A stretch of DNA of 64,000 bases, from positions 3,286,001 to 3,350,000 of the forward strand of contig NZ_CP035103.1 of assembly GCF_006094695.1 (NCBI RefSeq), in the 5' to 3' direction. The stretch comes from Kocuria rosea (GTDB lineage Bacteria; Actinomycetota; Actinomycetes; Actinomycetales; Micrococcaceae). The position numbers and the translations under genes were made by a program. Of this stretch, positions 1 to 10,382 are shown one piece after another. Positions within the stretch are counted from its first letter, which is position 1. Every line of letters starts with the position of its first letter. Below the pieces are notes generated by a model that ran no database searches, was not told the DNA's origin, and saw only the letters and a list, made by a program, of their open reading frames with translations.

Positions 1-2367
1 GAGGGGATGCGGGAGTCGCTGTGCACCCTCGGCAACGGGTACATGGCCGTGCGCGGCGCCGCGAGCGAGTCCCGGGCCGACGGCACGCACTACCCCGGCA
101 CCTACCTCGCGGGCGTCTACAACCGGCTGCGCTCAGAGGCCGCCGGTCTCGTCCTGGAGCACGAGGACCTCGTGAACGCCCCCAACTGGCTGCTGGTGCA
201 GTACCGCGTCCAGGACGGCTACTGGTTCGAGCCCACCCCGGACAACGTGCTGGAGCACCACCAGGACCTCGACCTGCGCACCGGGGTGCTGACCCGCGCC
301 CTGCGCTTCCGGGACGAGGCCGGGCGCACCACCCGCGTGACCACCCGCCGGTTCGTCTCCCAGGACCAGCGCCACCTGGCGGGGCAGGAGACGGTCTTCG
401 AGGCCGAGGACTGGAGCGGGACCCTGACCGTGCGCAGCCTCGTGGACGCCGACGTCCGCAACCGCAACGTCGCGGAGCACGCCGCCCTGGCCGGCCGGCA
501 CCTGGCCGACGCCCGGCTCGAGGACCTGGGCCACGGGACCGCACGGGTCGAGGTGGCCACGTCCTGGTCCGGCGTCCGGATCGCCGTGGCCGCCCGCACC
601 CGGGTGCTCCGCAGCGGCACGGAGGACCGGCTGCTCTCCCGGGTCCCGTCCCGGCCCGCGCCCGGCGTGGTGGGCCACGAGCTGCGGCTGCGGATGGACC
701 CGGGGCGGGCCGTGCGGGTCGAGAAGGTCGTCGCCCTCGTGACCTCGCAGGACCGGGCGATCGCCACGCCCGCGCACGCCGCGTCCACGCTGCTGGAGCG
801 GGCGGGCGGCTTCGACGAGCTGCTCTCCGCCCACGTGGTCGCGTGGCAGGCCCTGTGGTCCGCCTTCGCCGTGGCCACCGACGCCGGCGGCCAGCAGGGC
901 CTGGCCGTGAACCTCAACACCTTCCACGTCCTGCAGTCGGTGGCGGCCGCGCACCCGGACCTGGACGCCGGCGTCCCGCCCCGCGGGCTGCACGGCGAGG
1001 GCTACCGCGGCCACGTGTTCTGGGACGAGATGTTCGTCTACCCCATGCTCACCCTCCGCCGGCCCGAGTGGACCCGGGCGCTGCTGGCCTACCGGTACCG
1101 GCGCCTGCCCGAGGCGCGGGCGGCGGCCCGCGCGGCCGGCCACGAGGGGGCCATGTTCCCGTGGCAGAGCGGCAGCGACGGCCGCGAGGAGACCCCGCGG
1201 GCGCTGTTCAACCCCCGCACCGGCCGGTGGATCCCGGACCACTCGCGGCTGCAGCGCCACGTGGGGCTGGCGGTCGCGCACAGCGTGTGGCAGTACTACC
1301 AGGCCACGGGCGACACCCGCTTCCTGATCGAGCAGGGCGCCGAGCTCGTGGTGGAGATCGCCCGGTTCTTCTCGAGCCTCGCGGTGCACGACCCCGAGGA
1401 CGACCGGTACGTGATCACGGGGGTGATGGGCCCGGACGAGTTCCACGACGGCGCCCCGGGCGCGCCGGGCTCGGGGCTGCGCAACAACGCCTACACCAAC
1501 GTCATGACGGCGTGGCTGCTCGCGCGGGCGGTCGAGATGGTCGAGCGTCTCGGCCAGGACTACGGCGGGCCCCTGTGGCGGCGCCTGGGCCTGCGGGAGG
1601 ACGAGGTGGCCCGCTGGGAGCGGGTCCGCACCCGGCTGCGGGTGCCGTTCCTGGCCGGCGGCGTCCTCGCCCAGTTCGAGGGCTACGAGGAGCTGCCGGA
1701 GCTCGCCTGGGAGGACTACCGGGCCCGCTACGGCTACATCGGGCGCCTCGACCTCATCCTCGACGCCGAGGGGCGCTCCACGAACGACTACCGGCTGGCC
1801 AAGCAGGCCGACGTCCTGATGCTGCTGTACCTGTTCTCCGCGGAGGAGCTGCGGGAGCTGCTGGGGCAGATGGGCTACGACTTCCCGGCGGAGGCGGTCC
1901 GGGCCACCGTCGCCTTCTACTGCGACCGCTCCTCGCACGGGTCCACGCTCTCCAACGTGGTGCACTCCTGGGTCGAGGCCCGCCGGGACCGCCCCAGCTC
2001 CTGGTCCTTCCTCACCCGGGCGCTCAACAGCGACCTCGTGGATGCCCAGGGGGACACGGTCCGCGAAGGGGTGCACCTGGGGGCCATGGCCGGCTCCGTG
2101 GACATCCTCACCCGCTGCTACACGGGCCTGGAGGTCCGGGACGACATGCTGTGGCTGCACCCGGCGATCCCCCCGCAGCTGCCCAAGGTGTCCTTCTCGA
2201 TCAGCTACCGGGACCAGCCCATCCAGGTCGAGGTCACCCGCGCCGGGCTGCGGCTCTACCTCGCCCCCGGCCCCGCCGAGCCCGTGCGCGTGAACGTCGA
2301 CGGCGAGGTCCACGAGCTCGCCGCCGGGCAGATCCGGCACTTCCCCGTGGCGGTGACCGATGCCTGA
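1..2367 (+). CDS. Glycoside hydrolase family 65 phosphorylase (maltose/trehalose/kojibiose phosphorylase type), 5' partial
   Basis: GH65 enzymes cleave alpha-linked disaccharides with phosphate, giving beta-glucose 1-phosphate and a sugar. The reading frame is open from the first base and the visible protein opens at RESLCTLGNGYMAVRGA, normally a few dozen residues inside this family, so the true start lies upstream. The family landmarks are present: FWDEMF (about nt 1018) in the active-site barrel, GPDEFHDG (about nt 1430) holding the general-acid Glu, and HGSTLS (about nt 1936), the phosphate-binding loop. About 789 residues are visible, close to a full enzyme. Many actinobacterial homologues carry an N-terminal HAD-type beta-phosphoglucomutase domain; whether this one does cannot be seen. 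Substrate specificity cannot be read from the sequence. Confidence 0.9.
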   Translation, partial: EGMRESLCTLGNGYMAVRGAASESRADGTHYPGTYLAGVYNRLRSEAAGLVLEHEDLVNAPNWLLVQYRVQDGYWFEPTPDNVLEHHQDLDLRTGVLTRALRFRDEAGRTTRVTTRRFVSQDQRHLAGQETVFEAEDWSGTLTVRSLVDADVRNRNVAEHAALAGRHLADARLEDLGHGTARVEVATSWSGVRIAVAARTRVLRSGTEDRLLSRVPSRPAPGVVGHELRLRMDPGRAVRVEKVVALVTSQDRAIATPAHAASTLLERAGGFDELLSAHVVAWQALWSAFAVATDAGGQQGLAVNLNTFHVLQSVAAAHPDLDAGVPPRGLHGEGYRGHVFWDEMFVYPMLTLRRPEWTRALLAYRYRRLPEARAAARAAGHEGAMFPWQSGSDGREETPRALFNPRTGRWIPDHSRLQRHVGLAVAHSVWQYYQATGDTRFLIEQGAELVVEIARFFSSLAVHDPEDDRYVITGVMGPDEFHDGAPGAPGSGLRNNAYTNVMTAWLLARAVEMVERLGQDYGGPLWRRLGLREDEVARWERVRTRLRVPFLAGGVLAQFEGYEELPELAWEDYRARYGYIGRLDLILDAEGRSTNDYRLAKQADVLMLLYLFSAEELRELLGQMGYDFPAEAVRATVAFYCDRSSHGSTLSNVVHSWVEARRDRPSSWSFLTRALNSDLVDAQGDTVREGVHLGAMAGSVDILTRCYTGLEVRDDMLWLHPAIPPQLPKVSFSISYRDQPIQVEVTRAGLRLYLAPGPAEPVRVNVDGEVHELAAGQIRHFPVAVTDA

Positions 2368-2524
2368 GCCGTGCACCGCCGGCCACGGGGCCGCGGTCCC
2401 CGTGGAGGACCCCACGAGTTCACCGGATGATCACCGGGGGTTCCCCCTCGGTGGCACCGTGGTCGGGCCGCCCGGTCCACCATGGGACGACGACGCCCCC
2501 GCACTCCCCCACCCTGGAGCAGTG

Positions 2525-3412
2525 ATGTCCTCAGACACCGTCCTTCTCGACCGTTCCACGACCCCCGGCGTCGCCGATCCCGCGGTGCCGCTCATCGGTC
2601 CCGCCACGGGCCGCGCCCTGCACGTGATGAGCTACAACATCCGCTTCCACCACAGCGGCACGCACGCTGGGAACCCGGACCACTGGCCCGACCGCGCGCC
2701 CCGGCTGGCGCGGCTGCTGCAGCTCGAGCAGCCCACGCTGCTCGGGGTGCAGGAGGCCCTCCACCACCAGCTGCCGGCGGTGGAGCGGGCGCTGCCCGCC
2801 GGCTACCGGATGGTCGGATACGGGCGCGCCGGGGGCAGCAAGGGCGAGTACTCCGCGATCTTCTACGACGCCCGGCGCCTGGAGCTGGTGGAGTGGGACC
2901 AGTTCTGGCTCTCCGGCACCCCGGAGCTCATCGGCTCCACCACCTGGGGCAACGACATCCCGCGCATCGTCACCTGGGGCCGCTTCCTGGACCGCGGCAC
3001 CGGCACCGACCTCGTGCTCGTCAACACCCACTTCGACCACGACTCCGAGACCGCCCGGGACCGCAGCGCGGAGGCCCTGGTCGAGCTCGTGCACAGCTTC
3101 CACCCGCACACCCCCACCCTGGTCACCGGGGACTTCAACGCGGAGGCGGGGGACTCCGGGGCGTACGAGACGCTCGTGGGCTCCGGGGTGCTCGCCGACA
3201 CCTGGACGGCCGCCGAGGAACGGCTCACCCCCGCGTGGGGCACCTTCCCGGACTACGGCGAGGCCGTGGAGGGCGAGGAGCGGATCGACTGGGTGCTGGC
3301 CGGCCCCGGCGTCCGGGTTCGCCGCGCCGCGATCAACACCGCCCGCTTCGCGGGGGGCCACCCCAGCGACCACGCCCCGGTGCAGGTGCTCGTCACCCTC
3401 GACCGGGACTGA
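2525..3412 (+). CDS. Endonuclease/exonuclease/phosphatase (EEP) family hydrolase
   Basis: This 295-residue metal-dependent phosphodiesterase of the DNase I-like fold has all the family signatures: SYNIRF (metal-binding Asn), GVQEALHHQ (metal-binding Glu), TGDFNAE (catalytic Asp/Asn) and a terminal SDHAPV (catalytic His). ATG at 2525 is chosen because GGAG precedes it by 5 nt. An in-frame start at 2360 would overlap the GH65 stop and add a low-information leader. No signal peptide is visible, so it probably acts in the cytoplasm. The substrate is unknown; sugar-phosphate, phosphoinositide and nucleic-acid hydrolases all share these motifs. It follows the GH65 gene by 157 nt in the same direction. 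Confidence 0.85.
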   Translation: MSSDTVLLDRSTTPGVADPAVPLIGPATGRALHVMSYNIRFHHSGTHAGNPDHWPDRAPRLARLLQLEQPTLLGVQEALHHQLPAVERALPAGYRMVGYGRAGGSKGEYSAIFYDARRLELVEWDQFWLSGTPELIGSTTWGNDIPRIVTWGRFLDRGTGTDLVLVNTHFDHDSETARDRSAEALVELVHSFHPHTPTLVTGDFNAEAGDSGAYETLVGSGVLADTWTAAEERLTPAWGTFPDYGEAVEGEERIDWVLAGPGVRVRRAAINTARFAGGHPSDHAPVQVLVTLDRD

Positions 3413-3415
3413 GCG

Positions 3416-4615
3416 CTACTCCCCTGCGGGACCGAGGGCGAGCGGGCGCCACGGGCGGGCGCCGTCGGCCTCCGCCCCCATCGACCCCACGGTCCGCGCG
3501 GTGCGCGCCAGGGACGCCGCGTCCTCCTCGCGGGAGCGGCAGACGTCCTCGGCCGGCAGCGCGCACCACCGGATCGGGTCCAGGGTGAGGATGTGCGGGG
3601 TCCACACCGGGTCCCCGGCCACCCACTCCCCGTCCTCGCGCGCGAAGGACATGCTGACCGTCAGGCCCTCGTTGTTGACCGGCACCCGGGTGGCGTGCTC
3701 CGAGACGCTGTTGCCCAGGCCGTGCACGATCCAGGTGTCCCCGCGCTTCTCGATCGGCAGCACCGAGTGCGTGTGGTGGCCGTAGACGAAGTCGAACTCC
3801 CCGCTGTCGGCGAGCGCGTGCGTGACCTCGAACTGCTGCCGGTCGGGCGCCGAGGAGTACTCCTCGCCGGCGTGCACCGCGGCCAGCACGATCTCCGCCC
3901 CCGCCGCCCGGGCCGCGCGCGCCTTGCGGACCATCTCGGGGACGTCCAGCAGGTCCACGCGCCACGCGGCGTCCGGGACGTTGCCGTTGAGCCCGTAGGT
4001 CCCGGTCACCAGGCCCACCCGCACGCCGTCCGCGTCCAGGACCAGCGGCTCCCGCGCGTCCTCGGCGGCGCGGTACGTGCCGGTGGTCGCGATCCCGGCG
4101 TCGGCCAGGACGTCGAGGGTCCGTTCGAGGCCCTCCGGGCCGGCGTCCACCGCATGGTTCGAGGCCGTGGTGCACGCGTCGTAGCCGAGGTCCGCCAGCG
4201 CCGGGACGATCTGCGGCGGAACCTCGAACGAGGGGTACCCGGAGAAGGGGCCCTCGGCCGCGGCGAGCGGGGTCTCCATGTTGCAGACGGCGAGGCCGGC
4301 GTCCTCCGTGAACGGGCGCAGGCCCTCCACGAGCGGGCCGAAGTCCAGCTCCCCGTCCCCGTCCGCCTCGGCCTGCGCCCACAGCCCCGGGTGGAGCAGG
4401 ACGTCGCCGGTGACCACGACCTCCAGCCGGTCCGGGGCCGCCTCCGGCGCCGCGGGGGCCGACGACGCCGCCCCGGTCCCGTCCGGAGCGCTCGCCGGCG
4501 GCCCGGCCGGCTCCGGGGAGCAGCCGGCGAGGACCGTCGCCCCCGCCAGGAGGACCGCGGTCAGGCCCGCCGCGGGGCCGTAGCGCACCGGCGGGAGGAC
4601 ACGACGAGAACTCAT
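3416..4615 (-). CDS. CapA-like metallophosphatase lipoprotein
   Basis: A 399-residue protein with a lipoprotein signal: basic N terminus, hydrophobic stretch, and lipobox LAGC near residue 32. A Ser/Pro/Ala linker follows, then the CapA (poly-gamma-glutamate synthesis, PGA_cap) calcineurin-like domain. Visible motifs are VVTGDVLLHPG, CNMETPL, SNHAVDAG and YGHHTHSV, which carry the metal-binding Asp, Asn and His residues of the family. CapA proteins are associated with poly-gamma-glutamate capsule assembly, but no capB/capC genes are here, so the role in this organism is open. The start at 4615 fits the signal peptide. It converges with the EEP gene, the two stops being 3 nt apart. Confidence 0.85.
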   Translation of the reverse strand: MSSRRVLPPVRYGPAAGLTAVLLAGATVLAGCSPEPAGPPASAPDGTGAASSAPAAPEAAPDRLEVVVTGDVLLHPGLWAQAEADGDGELDFGPLVEGLRPFTEDAGLAVCNMETPLAAAEGPFSGYPSFEVPPQIVPALADLGYDACTTASNHAVDAGPEGLERTLDVLADAGIATTGTYRAAEDAREPLVLDADGVRVGLVTGTYGLNGNVPDAAWRVDLLDVPEMVRKARAARAAGAEIVLAAVHAGEEYSSAPDRQQFEVTHALADSGEFDFVYGHHTHSVLPIEKRGDTWIVHGLGNSVSEHATRVPVNNEGLTVSMSFAREDGEWVAGDPVWTPHILTLDPIRWCALPAEDVCRSREEDAASLARTARTVGSMGAEADGARPWRPLALGPAGE

Positions 4616-4662
4616 GGACCGAGGGTAGGCCACCCCGGCGGGGGCCGCCCACCCGAGGGAGG

Positions 4663-5388
4663 TCAGGACAGGACCGTCGACCAGAGCCCCTCGTCCTCGG
4701 GACGGTGCGGGACCTCGGTGCTGGGCACCACCTCGGCCGGCGCCGGGTGGGCCCTGCCCTTCAGCGCGAGCATCTCCTCCAGGTCCTCCAGCGGGGTGGG
4801 CGAGTTGTCGGCCCGCAGGTCGACGTCGAGCAGCACGGGGTACTGGAAGCCCGCGAGCGTGTCGGCCACGAGCACCGCGGCGCTCTGCTGCCCCCGGCTG
4901 TCCCCACCCGCGTCCCGGCCCGCGCGCAGGCAGGCCAGGAGCGCGCCGGCCATCTCGGTGCTGGTCGGCCCGGACCCCGTGAGCGCCTCGTCCATCGCGG
5001 CGCGCATCGACTCGACGACCTCCGGGCCGGTCAGGTAGTTGCCGATCACCACGAAGTCGGCCCCGGCCACGCCCCCCGCCCAGGGCGTGCACAGGCTGCC
5101 GGTGAGGTGGGCGCCGGGCCCCGCCACGGGCAGGACGGCCACCTGGCGCAGCGCCAGGTCCGGGTCGGCGTCGGTCAGGGCCGCGATCGCCTCCTCGGCC
5201 GTGCCCCCGTGGTGCAGGGTGCGGAGCATCTCGAAGCGCAGCCGCCGGTTGGTCCACGCCTGGGAGGCGACCACCCCGGCGGTGGGCACGAGGGCCGGCA
5301 CGGCGTTGCCCACGGCGAGCGAGCAGCTCGCCGTGGCGGCGCCGAGCAGGCGGGAGTCCGCGCTCCGGGCGATCACGGTGTAGGTCAC
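4663..5388 (-). CDS. DUF1028 (Ntn-hydrolase-like) protein
   Basis: A 241-residue protein that opens with TYTVIARSADSRLLGAATAS, the characteristic start of DUF1028, an Ntn-hydrolase-related family of unproven activity. Further family features are VGNAVPALVPTAGVVASQAW and the GDSRGQQSAAVLV block. GTG at 5388 is the start because AGGAGG sits 5 nt upstream. A longer in-frame version to 5571 would read through a hairpin and looks non-coding. A perfect short hairpin (5400-5421) lies immediately upstream of the ribosome site in the transcript. Confidence 0.8.
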   Translation of the reverse strand: MTYTVIARSADSRLLGAATASCSLAVGNAVPALVPTAGVVASQAWTNRRLRFEMLRTLHHGGTAEEAIAALTDADPDLALRQVAVLPVAGPGAHLTGSLCTPWAGGVAGADFVVIGNYLTGPEVVESMRAAMDEALTGSGPTSTEMAGALLACLRAGRDAGGDSRGQQSAAVLVADTLAGFQYPVLLDVDLRADNSPTPLEDLEEMLALKGRAHPAPAEVVPSTEVPHRPEDEGLWSTVLS

Positions 5389-5399
5389 GAGCACCTCCT

Positions 5400-5421
5400 G
5401 GCCGGCACGTCCGTGCCGGCC
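5400..5421 (-). promoter_or_regulatory. Perfect hairpin abutting the ribosome site of the DUF1028 gene
   Basis: GGCCGGCACG and CGTGCCGGCC are separated by only two bases. The hairpin ends just before the AGGAGG of the DUF1028 gene. It could shield the 5' end of the mRNA or affect ribosome access; neither is shown. The rest of the gap, 5422-5695, shows no convincing gene, repeat or promoter. Confidence 0.4.
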
Positions 5422-5695
5422 GGTTCGTTGTCGATGGATGCCCCGCGCGGACCGGGGCGGGACGTCCTCCACCCCGGCACGCCGGGCCCGCGGTGCTGGT
5501 GGCGGGCCGTCCCGGGTGCACAGGGTGGGACGACACCCACGACCGGGTGCGCACCGGCAGGGCGGCCGCACGGAGCACCTGCCGGGTGCTCCCGGGCGGA
5601 CGGCTCATTCCTACCACCGGGAGGCGGCGGATGGCACGCGGAGCACGGATCGCCGCCCTGGGGAGCGCCGCGTGCCGGGCACGGCGGTCCCGGCC

Positions 5696-6532
5696 TCAGG
5701 AGGCGGGGCCGCCGTCGTGCTCGAGCTCGGCCCGCACCGGGAAGTGGTCCGAGGCCCACACCCCGCGCGGACGCTCGGCCAGGACCCGGGCGTCGAGCAC
5801 GCGGACCGGGCCGCCGTACAGGATCCAGTCCAGGCGCGGCGTCCTGGCCCCGGGCTCCCGGTAGCGGGGGAAGGTCCCCGCGGCGTCCGGGGGCAGGGTG
5901 TCCCGCAGCCCGCCGGCGAGCGCGGCGTCCCAGGTGCGGGAGCGGCCGGCAGCCGCGTTCATGTCCCCGAGGAGCACCAGGGGGCCGTCCCACCCGAGGA
6001 GGAGGCCCTGGAGCGCGGCCAGCTGGCGCAGCCGCGCCCGCTCCGGCCACGGGTCGAGGTGGGTGGCGCCCACCCGCCAGGCCACTCCCGTGCGCCGGTC
6101 CGTGAGGTCGGCCAGCACCAGGGTGCGGGGGAAGAGGTCCCCCGGCACCTTCGACCCCGGGACCTCCGGCAGCGCGGACAGCCACCGCTGCTGCCAGCGC
6201 TCGATCCGGAAGCGGGTGGTGTCCACGGCCAGCAGGCACCGCTCGCCGCCGCCGTCGGCGTCCCGGCCCCCGCCCAGGAGGACGTGGTCCGGCCCCAGGG
6301 CCTGCTGCAGGGGGTGCAGCTGCTGCGGGAGGACCTCCTGGAGGGCGACCAGCTCCGGCCGGTGGGCCCGGAGCACGGCCTGCACGGCGGGGGCCCGGGT
6401 GAACCACGCGTCCGGCGCCGTCCGGCCGTACTTCGGCAGGGGGCGCCGGACGTTGAAGGTCATGGCCGTGAACGCGCCCCGGCCCCGCGGACCACGGGGG
6501 TCGGCGGGGCCGGGGCGGGCGTGGGCTGCCAC
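5696..6532 (-). CDS. Endonuclease/exonuclease/phosphatase family protein
   Basis: A second EEP-fold hydrolase in the window, not closely similar to the one at 2525. It shows MTFNVRR (Asn), LVALQEVLP (metal Glu), LLGDMNAA (catalytic Asp) and ASDHFPV (catalytic His), so the active site is complete. The start is uncertain. GTG at 6532 gives 278 residues with a short Pro/Arg leader. ATG at 6463 gives 255 residues but begins inside the first beta strand, which is why the longer form is preferred. Neither has a good ribosome site. It lies 14 nt downstream of dps and is probably cotranscribed with it. Confidence 0.78.
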   Translation of the reverse strand: MAAHARPGPADPRGPRGRGAFTAMTFNVRRPLPKYGRTAPDAWFTRAPAVQAVLRAHRPELVALQEVLPQQLHPLQQALGPDHVLLGGGRDADGGGERCLLAVDTTRFRIERWQQRWLSALPEVPGSKVPGDLFPRTLVLADLTDRRTGVAWRVGATHLDPWPERARLRQLAALQGLLLGWDGPLVLLGDMNAAAGRSRTWDAALAGGLRDTLPPDAAGTFPRYREPGARTPRLDWILYGGPVRVLDARVLAERPRGVWASDHFPVRAELEHDGGPAS

Positions 6533-6546
6533 GGTCGCGGGGCGGA

Positions 6547-7110
6547 CTACTGGGCGGCGGACTCCGCCGCGCCCTGCTCCGTGCGGGTGCCGCCGTGCTG
6601 GAGGTCGCCGCCGCTGTTCTCGAGGTGGGCGCGCATGAACCACTGGAAGAGCTCGAGCTCCTTGACCTGGCCGATGAGCATGTCCTCCGTGACGGGGTCG
6701 AGCTCGCCGACCTTCTGGATCGCATCGCGGTGGTCCTCGATCACGCCGTTGTAGACGATGTCGAGGGCGGCGAGGTGCTCCACGCCGGTGGCGCGGTGGA
6801 CCGAGTAGTCGTCCCAGGTGCGGGCCTGGACGAGATCGCCCGGCAGCCCGGAGGGGCCCACGCCCAGGGTGGCCATGCGCTCGGCGAGCTCGTCGACGAA
6901 GCCGCGCACGAGCTCGATCTGCGGGTCCAGCATCTCGTGGACCGAGATGAAGTTGGGGCCCACCACGTTCCAGTGGGCGTGCTTGAGCGTGAGCTGGAGG
7001 TCGTTGAGGGCGTGCAGGCGCTGCTGGAGCGTCTGGGCGACCTCGTGACCGTTCTCGGTGGACAGGCCGGGCACGGTGTAGGGGGCGGTGCGCTGGTTCG
7101 GGGTGGCCAT
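6547..7110 (-). CDS. dps: Dps-family DNA-binding ferritin
   Basis: Dps forms a 12-subunit shell that oxidises and stores iron and protects DNA from peroxide. This 187-residue protein has the inter-subunit ferroxidase residues in the expected order: His in LKHAHWNV, His in SVHEMLD, and Asp and Glu in FVDELAERM. Both ends extend a little past the ferritin core; the C-terminal tail is Glu/Gln/Ala-rich rather than lysine-rich. GGAG lies upstream of the ATG. A plausible sigma-70-type promoter (7197-7225) and a GC hairpin in the 5' leader (7131-7151) precede it. Confidence 0.92.
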   Translation of the reverse strand: MATPNQRTAPYTVPGLSTENGHEVAQTLQQRLHALNDLQLTLKHAHWNVVGPNFISVHEMLDPQIELVRGFVDELAERMATLGVGPSGLPGDLVQARTWDDYSVHRATGVEHLAALDIVYNGVIEDHRDAIQKVGELDPVTEDMLIGQVKELELFQWFMRAHLENSGGDLQHGGTRTEQGAAESAAQ

Positions 7111-7196
7111 GAGTTCGTCTCCGTGTTTCCGGCCGCCGCGGGGCGGCGGCCTGGCTCGACAACTGCGGGCGGCCCGCGGGACGGGCCTCTGCCCCC

Positions 7197-7225
7197 ACTA
7201 TGGCACGCCTCCCACCCACTGTCAG
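7197..7225 (-). promoter_or_regulatory. Candidate promoter of dps
   Basis: On the minus strand CTGACA (7220-7225) and CATAGT (7197-7202) are 17 bp apart. The transcript would carry a leader of about 80 nt that includes a 9-bp GC hairpin at 7131-7151. No oxidative-stress operator was recognised. Confidence 0.45.
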
Positions 7226-7335
7226 CACCCTGTCCATTCGCTTCGCTGTCCGCGATATCCAGGGGATGCGCGCCCGCCGCAGGACGCCTGATCGGGGCCT
7301 TGCCAGGACGCGGAGCCACTGATTGGCTGGGGCCC

Positions 7336-7560
7336 ATGGACACGACTCCCGCCTCCGGCGACCAGCTCCCCGACGACCCGCACCTGGCCGACGACGTCGG
7401 CGTCCCCGACACCCCGGCGCGCGACCTCGAGACGGCCCCGGACCCCCTGGGCCAGACCAACGCCGGCCAGCGCGTGCCGAGCGCGGGGGACGCCGCGGAC
7501 CCCGCCGACCCGGACTTCGGCGCGGGCGCAGGCGGCCCCGGCCCCACGGCCGGGGACTGA
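7336..7560 (+). CDS. Small acidic, probably disordered protein
   Basis: A 74-residue open frame rich in Asp, Pro, Ala and Gly with no hydrophobic core and no recognised domain. The spacing and acidic composition resemble small hypothetical proteins often annotated in Micrococcaceae. The upstream sequence offers only a G-rich stretch as ribosome site. It is placed between dps (divergent) and the DUF4287 gene (30 nt downstream). In a genome this GC-rich, a short frame like this could also be fortuitous. Confidence 0.4.
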   Translation: MDTTPASGDQLPDDPHLADDVGVPDTPARDLETAPDPLGQTNAGQRVPSAGDAADPADPDFGAGAGGPGPTAGD

Positions 7561-7589
7561 CCCGGCGCGCCGCCGCTGCCCTGGGTCCC

Positions 7590-8138
7590 ATGAGCACCCG
7601 CAGCACCAGCACCGCCGGGATCGCGCGGGCCACCGGCGTCCCGTGGGAGACCTGGACGGCCCGGCTCGACGAGCTCGGCGCCCGGACGATGGGCCACGCC
7701 GAGCTCGCCCGCCGAGTGGCCGAGCAGCTCGAGGGCGCCGTCGACAACCACGAGTGGTGGGCGCAGGCCGTCGCGGTGGCCTACGAGCAGCACACGGGCG
7801 CCCGCCGGCCCGGTCAGGCCGGGGACGGCACCTTCGGGGCGAGCGCGAGCCGCACCGTGACCGGCACCCCGGAGGAGGCGCTCGCCCGGTGGAGCGCGCT
7901 CATGGCCGGCCGCACGGAGGTCGGCGGCGTCCCGTTCCAGCAGCCGCCCACCACCGCCGCCACCGCGAAGTGGCGCTACTGGCGGGCTCGCCTCGCCGAC
8001 GGGTCCAGGGTCTCCGCGAACATCGGCGCCAAGGCCGGTGGCCGCGCCACGGTGGCCCTCGCGCACACCGGCCTGGCCTCCGCGGAGGACGTCGTGCGGT
8101 GGCGCGCGGCCTGGAAGGACCTGCTGGCCGCGCTCTGA
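7590..8138 (+). CDS. DUF4287 / SRPBCC-like protein
   Basis: A 182-residue protein. Residues about 10-70 match the DUF4287 pattern: RATGVPWETW, then a region of short helices, then WWAQAVAVAYEQHTG. The second half begins GTFGASASRTVTG and resembles a degenerate SRPBCC/START-like fold as seen in DUF4287 fusion proteins. The function is not known. No ribosome site stands out, and a -10-like element was not found. It ends 72 nt before fadH in the same direction. Confidence 0.7.
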   Translation: MSTRSTSTAGIARATGVPWETWTARLDELGARTMGHAELARRVAEQLEGAVDNHEWWAQAVAVAYEQHTGARRPGQAGDGTFGASASRTVTGTPEEALARWSALMAGRTEVGGVPFQQPPTTAATAKWRYWRARLADGSRVSANIGAKAGGRATVALAHTGLASAEDVVRWRAAWKDLLAAL

Positions 8139-8151
8139 GCCCGCGCCGCGC

Positions 8152-8181
8152 TTGTGAGGCGGCTCACTCCTCGCCTACGGT
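8152..8181 (+). promoter_or_regulatory. Candidate promoter and operator of fadH
   Basis: TTGTGA (8152-8157) and TACGGT (8176-8181) are 18 bp apart. An inverted repeat, GTGAG-N4-CTCAC (8154-8167), overlaps the -35 element, a typical place for a repressor to bind. A looser CCTCG/CGAGG dyad follows. Which regulator would bind is not known. Confidence 0.45.
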
Positions 8182-8195
8182 GACCAAGTACCTGA

Positions 8196-10247
<2,052 letters not shown>

Positions 10248-10382
10248 CCGCTCCCGGCCCGGGCCCGGCCTGGCGGGGCAGGGCCGGGCGGGGCCGGGCC
10301 AGGAGCGGGCCGCGCCGTGCGGCGATGTGCGGGACCGGGCCCCGGGTGCCACGATGGGGTCACTCCCGCGGAAAGGATCCCC

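Noticed and set aside
133..2415. Long open frame opposite the GH65 gene
   Set aside because: High GC makes antisense frames open. Its product is low-complexity, rich in Gly, Arg, His and Val, and no domain is visible.
10248..10382. Repetitive GGCCGGGC stretch as a repeat element or terminator
   Set aside because: It is low-complexity G/C sequence without a defined unit or a unique hairpin.
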